Below are positions 34,339 to 41,607 of a stretch of DNA of 64,000 nt, piece by piece. How positions within the stretch are numbered: the first letter of the stretch is position 1; every line of letters begins with the position of its first letter. Below the pieces are notes generated by a model that was given only the letters and a program-made list of their open reading frames with translations, did not search any database and was not told the DNA's origin. Both the position numbers and the translations under genes were made by a program. The DNA lies in assembly GCA_041390905.1 (NCBI GenBank), contig JAWKPA010000017.1:98246-162245 (forward strand), given 5' to 3'. Source of the stretch: JACKCD01 sp041390905. GTDB taxonomy: Bacteria > Chloroflexota > Anaerolineae > Promineifilales > Promineifilaceae.

Positions 34339-36186
34339 ATGAACAACCATTCTCCCAGCCTTGTCATTACAGAAATTCGAGTAAGCCGCAAAGATGGAGG
34401 ATTAGCGTTGAAGGCAACGCCGTTTAGCAAAGGGTTAAATGTTATACGAGGAGAGAACAGTACTGGTCGTACTACGCTTCTCAAGCTCTTTGAGTTTGGA
34501 TTAGGTGCAAATCTAAATATTCGAGATTTTATTCCTGAGATTAAACAGTGTGAAAAACTAGTCCTTGAAGTAGAACTTAACGAGATTCCTTACACTGTAG
34601 ATCGCAAGTTTCACGGCTCACAAGAATTAGTGGTTTATCAGGGACGGATAGATGACATATTTCGCCCTAAAACCACATTTCTTCGGGGTGAAATGTCTGA
34701 TTTTTTATTACAGCGGCTTGGTATTCCTCTGGTTAGTGTAATTGATAGAACATCAGGACGTGAAAAATCTATTACCTTCAGTAATGTATATGATGGTTTA
34801 CATATTGATCAGACAAAAGGTTTTTCTGAGATACAAGCAAATCTGCCGGAAAAGGATCGTATCGCCATATTCAAATTACTCACAGGTATTAGTTTTCCTA
34901 ATTCCTATGAATTGCTCGTTAGAGAAGATGAATTAACTAAAGAGCGAACTGATAGAGAAAAGGAAATCGAATACTTGAATCGATTTCTCAATGATGTGGA
35001 AATGCTCGATCCTGCCGGAATTTTAACCCGTCTAGGACAGATTGATGAAGAATATTCAGGGATTGAAAGCCAAATAGCATCAATTCACCAACATATGCAA
35101 GCACAATCGAGCTATGCAAATCCTTTACGTGAAGAAATTTTGGCACTTGAAAACGCCTTGGGTGCGAAGAAGCAAGAATTACACTTTACTACTCAAACAT
35201 TACGCTCTTATTGGGAACTAGAAAATCAATTAGCAGAGGACTTGGATAAAGCTATAAGAGTGCGATCGTCCGTGAATCAGTTAGCTTCATTTGAGTTTGA
35301 ACAATGTCCAAGATGCTTACAAGCAATAACCGACGAGATGAAAATAAGGGAATTGGAAAGTGTTTGTAGTGTTTGTGGGCGTCCTTTAATAGAGCATGCG
35401 AATGATATTGAGGAACTTACTCTTTATGAAGGTCAAATCGAATCACAACTTGAAGAACTTGTAGAATTACAGGAACGTTATGAGAAAAATATTCAGCAAA
35501 TTGAGGAAAGTTTAGTCCAATTGGAAAACGAATTAAATCAAAAGAGAGCTTCGCTTGACGATATGATGTTGGAGCTCGTTTCGCCAGCAATTGACAACAT
35601 TGTTATCCTCAATCGGGCATTAACCAGATTAGAAAGCGAAAAAAATCAACTGCAAACAAAATTGCGCTGGCATTCACAAATTCAAAAATTGCAAGATGTA
35701 CTTACAAAAGTACAAGAAGACTTGGTAAAAATACGTCAACAGAAGGCCGAAATATTAGAGCAAGAAAGAAATGCAGAAAACAAACTGTTACCATTCAAAC
35801 GATTTTTTCATCAATTCTATACCCAGTTCTTTCCAAATACAGAAACAGAAATTACTAGCAAAACCTACTTGCCAAAAATTGACAATTATGATTACAGGGC
35901 AAAAAGTGCCACAGAGAAAAATATGGCTATCTTAGGATATTTTTATGCCCTACTGCGATTCTCATTGGAGTCATCCTCTTTTATTCCCAAGTTCATGATC
36001 ATTGATACCCTACGTCAAGATAATCTTGCTAGGGAATCGTACGAAAAAGTTCTTCAACAATTCCAGCAATTGGAAGAAATTTATGGTAAGGAGTTTCAGC
36101 TTTTTGTAGTTGTTAACGAAAATTTCGAGTTTCTTCCACACGCCAAGATTTCTCTTACACCATCAAAACGTCTTTTAGACGTGTAG
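34339..36186 (+). CDS. ABC-3C / Rad50-like AAA ATPase with zinc-hook-like insert
   Basis: 615 residues. The N-terminus has a P-loop (RGENSTGRTTLLK) in which the usual Walker A lysine is arginine. Long coiled coils (about 190-330 and 380-490) flank a CPRCLQ ... CSVCGRP pair, reminiscent of the zinc hook of Rad50/SMC proteins. The C-terminal lobe holds SATEKNMAILGYF (signature-like) and KFMIIDTLRQDN (Walker B-like). It probably senses an invader or DNA state and licences the nuclease. It starts 6 bases after the middle component. Confidence 0.8.
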   Translation: MNNHSPSLVITEIRVSRKDGGLALKATPFSKGLNVIRGENSTGRTTLLKLFEFGLGANLNIRDFIPEIKQCEKLVLEVELNEIPYTVDRKFHGSQELVVYQGRIDDIFRPKTTFLRGEMSDFLLQRLGIPLVSVIDRTSGREKSITFSNVYDGLHIDQTKGFSEIQANLPEKDRIAIFKLLTGISFPNSYELLVREDELTKERTDREKEIEYLNRFLNDVEMLDPAGILTRLGQIDEEYSGIESQIASIHQHMQAQSSYANPLREEILALENALGAKKQELHFTTQTLRSYWELENQLAEDLDKAIRVRSSVNQLASFEFEQCPRCLQAITDEMKIRELESVCSVCGRPLIEHANDIEELTLYEGQIESQLEELVELQERYEKNIQQIEESLVQLENELNQKRASLDDMMLELVSPAIDNIVILNRALTRLESEKNQLQTKLRWHSQIQKLQDVLTKVQEDLVKIRQQKAEILEQERNAENKLLPFKRFFHQFYTQFFPNTETEITSKTYLPKIDNYDYRAKSATEKNMAILGYFYALLRFSLESSSFIPKFMIIDTLRQDNLARESYEKVLQQFQQLEEIYGKEFQLFVVVNENFEFLPHAKISLTPSKRLLDV

Positions 36187-36324
36187 AGAGGATAACAAGT
36201 TACGTAATGGAACACAGACTAAGTTAAAGAATCACAAAACGGTCAACTTGAAGTTGGGCGCGGCCTTTACTTCGGTGTGTCAAGATGGAAACGCCCATCT
36301 TGGCACACCTCCGCAAAAGCCGCT

Positions 36325-36393
36325 TTAGTAGGCGAAGACAAGATTTTGTTGGGCTGGCATCAGGGGGTGGAAGGGAACGATGCCGGAGACGTT
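36325..36393 (-). pseudogene. 3' remnant of an M24-type gene
   Basis: Read on the minus strand it ends GIVPFHPLMPAQQNLVFAY before a TAA. This matches the C-terminus of the intact M24-fold protein nearby (GIVPPFFLAPNQVFAMR). Upstream the similarity stops at a partial type B repeat. It looks like the tail of a deleted paralogue. Confidence 0.6.
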
Positions 36394-36443
36394 GCCCATT
36401 TAGAAGTTCAACTTCTCAGAAGAAGTTGAACTTCTTTCGTAAC
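36391..36443. mobile_element. Partial type B MITE-like element
   Basis: Keeps the inner part GTTGCCCATTTAGAAGTTC and the hairpin but lacks both outer ends. Confidence 0.7.
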
Positions 36444-36465
36444 CAATCATTTCCTTCCTGTCATC

Positions 36466-36474
36466 TGATATAAT
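36466..36474 (+). promoter_or_regulatory. Extended -10 promoter for the coiled-coil/HNH pair
   Basis: TGATATAAT (TGnTATAAT) lies 25 bases before the next ATG, with GAAAGG as ribosome binding site. Confidence 0.5.
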
Positions 36475-36499
36475 GGCAAAAAAGTGAAAGGATTCGCAT

Positions 36500-36841
36500 A
36501 TGACAAATAAGTGGACACCAGAAATCGAGCAGCGTTTTACAGAACTACGCCTACGCAAATTAAGCGGCAATTTAACTGAAGTGGAACAAAAAGAGCTGGC
36601 AGAAATACGAGCAATGGTAGAGATTGTCGAATCAGAAACGACACTCTCTACCTTGCAGAGACTAGAATCTGAACAAGTTGCTTTACAGAAAGTTTTGGAA
36701 AACCATCAGACAGAAAACAATGAATTAGTGCAACTGCTCAACCAGCAAGCTTTGCTCATTGCTGATACCAAACGCTGGCTCAGAGAATTTGAGCAACGTT
36801 ATTCTGCTGTTCAAAACGCTTACACTCAATTAGCAATTTGA
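36500..36841 (+). CDS. Small coiled-coil protein paired with an HNH gene
   Basis: 113 residues, almost wholly helical (for example LTEVEQKELAEIRAMVEIVESE and LQKVLENHQTENNELVQLLNQQ). No known function. Its stop codon overlaps the start of the HNH fragment (TGATG), so the two were translated together. A parallel pair exists at 48650-49395. It could be an antitoxin or accessory of the endonuclease; that is inference. Confidence 0.65.
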   Translation: MTNKWTPEIEQRFTELRLRKLSGNLTEVEQKELAEIRAMVEIVESETTLSTLQRLESEQVALQKVLENHQTENNELVQLLNQQALLIADTKRWLREFEQRYSAVQNAYTQLAI

Positions 36842-36963
36842 TGGCTATTTCAAACAGAAATCGCATAAAAGTGCGTGAGCAATATCATTTTTGTTGCGGT
36901 TACTGCGGTGTTAGCGAAATTGATGTCGGTAGTGAATTAGAGATTGATCATTTTCAACTCTGA
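36841..36963 (+). pseudogene. Truncated HNH endonuclease
   Basis: 40 residues. Begins VREQYHFCCGYCGVSEIDVGSELEIDHFQ, the N-terminal zinc knuckle (CGYC) and the beginning of the HNH motif (IDHF), then stops at a TGA where homologues continue into the His-metal finger. The remaining domain is missing, and the bases after the stop do not encode its continuation. Confidence 0.75.
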
Positions 36964-37039
36964 GCAGGCAAACGGCCGTTAAATAAACCAGAGCGCTCTT
37001 TAAAAGCAGGGGGTTGCTTTATTTTGGGCTGGAGTCAGG

Positions 37040-37077
37040 GGGTGGGAGGGAAAAACGGCCGTTTTTCCCTCCTACCC
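37040..37077. repeat. Extended ACGGCCGT palindrome
   Basis: A perfect 28-bp palindrome (37045-37072, arm GGAGGGAAAAACGG) and, with one mismatch, up to 38 bp. Longest copy of the iterated palindrome seen in the window. Confidence 0.9.
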
Positions 37078-37092
37078 CTTTCCCCACTTTGT

Positions 37093-38487
37093 TTAGCGCA
37101 TGGCAAAGACCTGGTTGGGTGCCAGGAAGAAGGGGGGAACGATGCCGGGGATGTTGGACAGGGGCAGCACTTCTTCCGGCAGGGCAATGCCCAACACGTC
37201 GGTCATGAAGGCGCGGCGCTGCTGGCAACGGCCGTAAAGCTGTGGATAACTGGTAGCCAGCGTTTGGCGCAGGGTGGCATCGGCCAGCACCAGCCCATCC
37301 TCGACGCGGGTGGAGGCGTAAACGGGGTGGACGGGGATGACATCTACCTGCATCACCATGCCCGATTGCAGCGGCAGGTCGGAGCCAAGGTAGATGGGGG
37401 AGCTGAGCCATTCGTCGAGGTGGATGAGGTGGCCGGGGTTGAGGGTAATGCCAAATTTGTCGCTGGGGAGCTTGTCGGCAATCAGCCGGGCGATAGTGTC
37501 GCCCGACATGCCGATTTGCATCAGGCCAAACCATTCAGCCATCACTTCAAAGTAAATTCCGGCGAAGTTTTCCACGTAATCCTGGGCGGCGGTGGGGAGA
37601 TCAACGGCCGTTTCCGCCACCCAGCCAGCCCGACAACTGTTGCTCCCCCAATAGGCCAAATTCGACGACATCGGTTCGCCGCGCTGGATGATGCGCCCGG
37701 TAGGGCCACTCAGCCCCGGCAGATCCCCGGTGGCAAAGGTGATGTGGCAGCTTAGGGGGAAACCGTTCCAGCCAATCAACGCCGCCACCTCATAATCCCG
37801 CATTCCGGGGCGCACGCCGTGGAGCATCCGCGCCATGCCATCGGAAGCAAGGGTGTTGGTGTATTCAAAGTAGGCGATTTCGGCAGGGGAGCAGATGGTT
37901 CGCAGCCCGTCGCGGGGGTTCATCAGCAGGCCGGTGGCGTTGCTCACGTTGTCGTATCCGGCAAGCTGGCGCAGGGTGTCGGCGATGTAGGCGGGGATTT
38001 CGAGGGTGTGGGCGGCTTGGGGGTGTTCGATTTCGGTGAAATATTTCCAGCCGACGCAGCCGACGCGCGAACGGCCGTTAATCCCCTCATCCCCCAAAAT
38101 CGCCGCCAACTGACGGCTCTTGCCGCGTGGCTGGTCCAGCAGCGAAAACGATTGGTACAGCTCGGCGCGAAGCTGCCCGGCCACATAAAGCGGGCTAATC
38201 GGCAAATAACCCTCGCATTCATTGCCCACCACCAGCAGCGGCGTCGGCTGGGTGCCAATGATCAGCAAAGCTTCCTCGAAGCGGGGGTCAAAACCGGTGA
38301 GGTAGGTGAGATTGGCAAAATGCTCCCGGTCGCCGTAAACAACCAGATGGGTCAGGTTGGCCTGCTCCATGCGCTGGCGGGTGGCGGCTATGCGGCCGCT
38401 AAATTCTTCCAGCGTGGCGGGAGCGGGCGGCGTGGCCTCGCTAAAAGTCGGCCACTCAATTTCGATTAGGGTCTGTTTTAGGGTCAT
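37093..38487 (-). CDS. M24 (creatinase/prolidase-fold) protein with altered metal site
   Basis: 464 residues: creatinase N-terminal domain (about 30-165) and an M24 pita-bread domain. The usual aspartate pair of the metal site (in DxGx...DxxR) is not visible; the equivalent segment reads GEPMSSNLAYWGSNSC. His (NPGHLIHLDEW) and the last Glu (RVEDGLVL) are kept, while the first Glu is Asp (VMQVDVIP). It may lack peptidase activity or act like non-metal creatinases. Start at 38487 has a weak AAGGAAAAA site. A fragment of a paralogue lies at 36325-36393. Confidence 0.82.
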   Translation of the reverse strand: MTLKQTLIEIEWPTFSEATPPAPATLEEFSGRIAATRQRMEQANLTHLVVYGDREHFANLTYLTGFDPRFEEALLIIGTQPTPLLVVGNECEGYLPISPLYVAGQLRAELYQSFSLLDQPRGKSRQLAAILGDEGINGRSRVGCVGWKYFTEIEHPQAAHTLEIPAYIADTLRQLAGYDNVSNATGLLMNPRDGLRTICSPAEIAYFEYTNTLASDGMARMLHGVRPGMRDYEVAALIGWNGFPLSCHITFATGDLPGLSGPTGRIIQRGEPMSSNLAYWGSNSCRAGWVAETAVDLPTAAQDYVENFAGIYFEVMAEWFGLMQIGMSGDTIARLIADKLPSDKFGITLNPGHLIHLDEWLSSPIYLGSDLPLQSGMVMQVDVIPVHPVYASTRVEDGLVLADATLRQTLATSYPQLYGRCQQRRAFMTDVLGIALPEEVLPLSNIPGIVPPFFLAPNQVFAMR

Positions 38488-38499
38488 TGTTTTTCCTTA

Positions 38500-38592
38500 G
38501 GGTTCAATCAAAAATAACTTTGCAGTTCCAGAAGTTCAACTTCTCTCAGAAGTTGAACTTCTAAATCCCGAGTTATTATAACGAACGAACCC
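38500..38592. mobile_element. MITE-like palindromic element, type A
   Basis: About 93 bp, ends GGGTTCAATCAAAAATAACT and AACGAACGAACCC with the AGAAGTTCAACTTCT hairpin. It lies just upstream of the M24 gene. Confidence 0.82.
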
Positions 38593-38665
38593 TTATTTTA
38601 ATGCAAACATGGATAAATGGGGGGTAGGGGTGTATGGGGTGGGGATTCCCCACCCCATGTGGGGA

Positions 38666-38692
38666 AGGGCGTATCGCACACGCCCCTGCAAC
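38666..38692. repeat. GGGGCGTAT-type inverted repeat (variant)
   Basis: AGGGCGTATCGCACACGCCCCT; a shorter copy of the family seen perfect at 41581-41607. Confidence 0.55.
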
Positions 38693-38698
38693 TCAATT

Positions 38699-38736
38699 AG
38701 CGAAGGTGGTTAACCTAACCACGCGCCGGCTCCGCT
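38699..38736 (-). promoter_or_regulatory. Bacterial SECIS-like hairpin
   Basis: Read on the minus strand, directly at the TGA: a 7-bp lower stem (AGCGGAG with CUUCGCU, one G-U), a 7-base 5' bulge, a 7-bp upper stem (GUGGUUA with UAACCAC) and the loop GGU. The loop starts 20 bases after the UGA and with two G, both expected for bacterial SECIS elements. Confidence 0.75.
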
Positions 38737-40109
38737 CAACAATACCAGTTTTCGGTCAGGCGGGGGGGGGCCACCGTTGGCAGCGGCGGGGGCAGCCAAT
38801 CGAGAATGGGACGGCCGGCCAGATTGTAGGCCAGCCGTTCGACGGCGGCGAACAGTGCCAAGGCGTCATCATGCCCCGCTTCAGCCAGTGACAGAACTGC
38901 TTCGTGTAGCTCATCCATGCGTGGATCCGGGTGCTGCCAGCGGTAGGTGAAGTTGGCGGCATCCAGTTCGCCCAGCCAGCTTTTGGTTTCGCTGGTCGCC
39001 AGCAGGGTACTGCCGGGGGGAACCAGCAGCCGAATGGCAAGCTGGATGGTGGGGATGTGGGGAATCAGCCCGCGCTCTCGAATCCAGGTGAGCAGCTCAA
39101 TGTAATCGTTGAGCGTGGTCCAGGGTGTGAAGGCCACCAACGTGGGGTGTACGGGCAGCCCGGCTTTGGTTAGGATGTGGAGAGCCTGGTCAAGATCGGC
39201 GACGGTATGGCCTTTTTGCAGCTTTTGCAGTACCTCATTGCTGGTGGATTCAAAGGCCGACACCACAAAGCTGGCACCAAGCTGGCGCAGTTCGGCCAGC
39301 AGTTTGGGGTGCTTGAGAATGTGTTCGACCTTGGTGGTGAAATCGAAGGTCAGGGTGGGGAATTCGCGGTGCAGGGCCTGGGCAACGCGCAGGGCGTGGC
39401 CGGGGCCGTTGAGGAAGTCGGGGTCGCCAAAGGTGATGTGGCGTGCACCGGAGGCTACTTGCTGGCGAATGTCGGCGAGAATGGTGGCGGTGGGGATGGC
39501 GAAGAAACGGCCGTTATACACCGGCACCACCGGGCAATGGGTACAAAAATGCAGGCATCCCCGCGTGGATTCCACGTATCCGGCGGGCATTGTCTCCCCT
39601 TCGGCCACATAGTGGGCGTATTGGGTTAGCGGCGGCAAGGAGTCACGCAGCGGCACGGGGAAGGGTTGGCGGCTGAGGTAGGGGGCGGCGCGGCGGGTGG
39701 AGATGGAGATGCCAGAAACGGCCGTTATATCTCCCCCAGCCAGCACCGTTTGCACCAACGTCACCAGCGGCGTTTCCACCTCACCAGCAATCACCGAATC
39801 GGCAATGCCATCCAGCAGATAATCGGCGTTGAGCCAGCCATATAGCCCGTAAAAACAGATGTGGGCGTGGGGATTGAGATAGCGGATTTGCTGCGCTGCC
39901 CGCACCCCCAGCCGCAGCGCCGTGTGCATGGGTACGGCAATGCCGACAAAGGCGGCGGCTTTGGCTGTTTCCGGGGGCAACTGCGCCACGCTGAGATCAA
40001 CGGCCGTTGCCGCCACGCCGTGCATTTGCAAAGCCGCCAGCGGCCAGGCCAAACTTAGCGGCTGGTGACCCAGCTCATAACAGGCAATTAACAGAACTTC
40101 ACCACTCAT
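38715..40109 (-). CDS. Cobalamin-binding-type radical SAM selenoprotein with CUAEP tail
   Basis: About 464 residues if TGA at 38738-38736 is read as selenocysteine. A B12-binding-like N-terminus (LLIACYELGHQPLSL ... ISISTRR) precedes a radical SAM domain with the cluster motif GCLHFCTHC and GDPDFLNGPGHALRVA. Reading stops at TGA after ...RLTENWYC; the next codons are GCG GAG CCG GCG CGT GGT TAG, giving Cys-Sec-Ala-Glu-Pro-Ala-Arg-Gly. CUAEP (or CCAEP) is the named tail of a known radical SAM family. Start at 40109 (MSGEVLL) is preferred over a longer frame. Function unknown; it lies just upstream of the YggX-like gene product on the same strand. Confidence 0.82.
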
Positions 40110-40219
40110 ATTCGTTTGCAGAGATGATGAGGAAAATTGAAAAAGCGGGATGTCAACCAGGATGAGTCCAGGGCTGCCGCGCTGCCTGGGCAACCCCTTT
40201 TCTCCTCATACAGCACCAT

Positions 40220-40525
40220 CTATTTGCGCGGTGCCCCTTTTGCTACCGGCGCACCAGCAACGGCTTCTCCTGGCCCTTCATTAAACAGAAATTCTTCCAT
40301 TTGCTGAAAAAGCAGCTCGTGGGCGTTGGGGTCGGCCAAATTGAGACCGTAGTGATTGATAATCAGGCTCGCCCGCTGCTGCCACATTCTGTAAGCCTGT
40401 TTGGAAACTTCGTTGTAGATGCGTTCACCCAGTGGGCCGGGAAAAGGAGGGCGATCCAATGCCTCCAGCTCCATATCCAGCTTGGCGCATTGCACAACGG
40501 TCATTGTTTTGGTTACTCTTGCCAT
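40220..40525 (-). CDS. yggX: YggX-like Fe(II) trafficking/oxidative damage protein
   Basis: About 101 residues. YggX proteins protect iron-sulfur clusters. The conserved core is VVQCAKLDMELEAL ... PFPGPLGERIYNEVSKQAYRMWQQRASLIINHYGLNLADPNAHELLFQQMEEFLF. The single Cys near the N-terminus matches YggX. GAGG lies 8 bases before the ATG at 40525. It precedes the radical SAM selenoprotein gene on the same strand by about 110 bases, an attractive pairing for an enzyme with a fragile cluster. Confidence 0.88.
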   Translation of the reverse strand: MARVTKTMTVVQCAKLDMELEALDRPPFPGPLGERIYNEVSKQAYRMWQQRASLIINHYGLNLADPNAHELLFQQMEEFLFNEGPGEAVAGAPVAKGAPRK

Positions 40526-40663
40526 TCGTTTTACCTCAATGGTTACAGTTATCTGGGCAGGAAGTATATAATGGGTTTGGGGTTCGGCCAAAAAAGTAGC
40601 CGGGGATTTCAATCCTCGCTAATGTAGGACAATTTTGCAAAATCGTCCCACATTTCATTCTCT

Positions 40664-41584
40664 ATGGAAAAACGGCCGTTTCGTCTCCTCTATTTTGGCA
40701 TGTTAGGCACCTTCTCCCGCCCACCGCTGGCCGCCCTGCTTACCAGTTCGCTGGTCGAAGTCGTTGGCATTGTCATTTCCCAGCCCCGTCTGACCTCCGA
40801 CCAGCCCGCCATCGAGCAACTGCCGCCCGCTATTGTGACCACTTCGCTGCTGCTGACCCCCACCGTGCAGCAAGACATTCGCTATCTGGGCTGGCAGCGC
40901 GACATCCCCGTTTTTGCCCTGCGCCAGCCGCGCCACCCGGCCGTTTTGCCCTTGCTGGCCGAATTGGCTCCCGATGTCGGCTGCGTGGCCTGCTTTTCCC
41001 GGCGCATTCCCAACGGACTGTTGGCCTTGCCCACCCACGGCTTTTTCAACCTGCACCCCTCGCTGCTGCCCGCCTATCGCGGGCCAGAGCCGCTTTTCTG
41101 GCTGCTGCGCGACGGGGCGCAGCCGGGGGTGACGGTGCATCTGATGACGGAGGCGTTGGATCAAGGGGATGTGGTGGCACAAACGGCCGTTTCCCTCCCC
41201 GACGGCAGCAGCAGCGACGAAGCCGAATGGCACTGTGCCTCCGTGGGAGCCGACCTGCTGCTGCAAACGTTGACGCACCTGCAAAGCGGCACGCTCCCCC
41301 GCCAGCCACAGGGGGAAGGCCGTTATTTCCCCAACCCGCGCCCCGCCGATTTTTTTGTGTCCACAAGCTGGTCGGCGAGGCGGGTGTTTAACTTTATGCG
41401 CGGAACGGCCGTTTGGAACCACCCTTACCGCATTGTGGGTTTAGACGGGGAGGTGTGGGCAAAAACGGCCGTTGGCTACCACCCAACCGAGCAGCTTGGT
41501 CAGCCGGTGGTATGGCCGATGGGAACGGGGGAAAAAACGGCCGTTATCCAATTCAACCCAGGGACAGTAGAGATCATCTTGTAG
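40664..41584 (+). CDS. Formyltransferase-fold protein (Fmt-like)
   Basis: 306 residues. The N10-formyl-THF transferase core is complete: Asn-His in FFNLHPSLLPAYRGPEPLFW and the Asp of LDQGDVVAQ. A C-terminal domain resembling the OB-type Fmt C-domain follows. It could be methionyl-tRNA formyltransferase or a paralogue that formylates a sugar nucleotide; motif SSDEAEWHCASVGADLLLQTL fits Fmt. The start ATG lies immediately before an ACGGCCGT copy. Its stop codon TAG falls in a hairpin stem. Confidence 0.87.
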   Translation: MEKRPFRLLYFGMLGTFSRPPLAALLTSSLVEVVGIVISQPRLTSDQPAIEQLPPAIVTTSLLLTPTVQQDIRYLGWQRDIPVFALRQPRHPAVLPLLAELAPDVGCVACFSRRIPNGLLALPTHGFFNLHPSLLPAYRGPEPLFWLLRDGAQPGVTVHLMTEALDQGDVVAQTAVSLPDGSSSDEAEWHCASVGADLLLQTLTHLQSGTLPRQPQGEGRYFPNPRPADFFVSTSWSARRVFNFMRGTAVWNHPYRIVGLDGEVWAKTAVGYHPTEQLGQPVVWPMGTGEKTAVIQFNPGTVEIIL

Positions 41585-41607
41585 GGGCGTATGCAATACG
41601 CCCCTAC
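41581..41607. repeat. Hairpin carrying both stop codons of two convergent genes
   Basis: GTAGGGGCGTAT and ATACGCCCCTAC pair perfectly (12 bp, 3-base loop). The TAG of the + gene is in the left arm, the TAG of the - gene (rtcB) in the right arm. Confidence 0.88.

Larger units (their letters stand above)
36187..36499. other. 313-bp spacer after the island
   Basis: Holds a short inverted repeat (AAGATGG/CCATCTT near 36281-36300), a remnant of an M24-type gene (36325-36393), a partial type B element (36391-36443) and a promoter for the next gene, each listed separately. Confidence 0.6.

Noticed and set aside
36955..36990. TGA in the HNH fragment considered as a second selenocysteine
   Set aside because: The downstream frame bears no resemblance to the HNH continuation and there is no hairpin; it is a true truncation.
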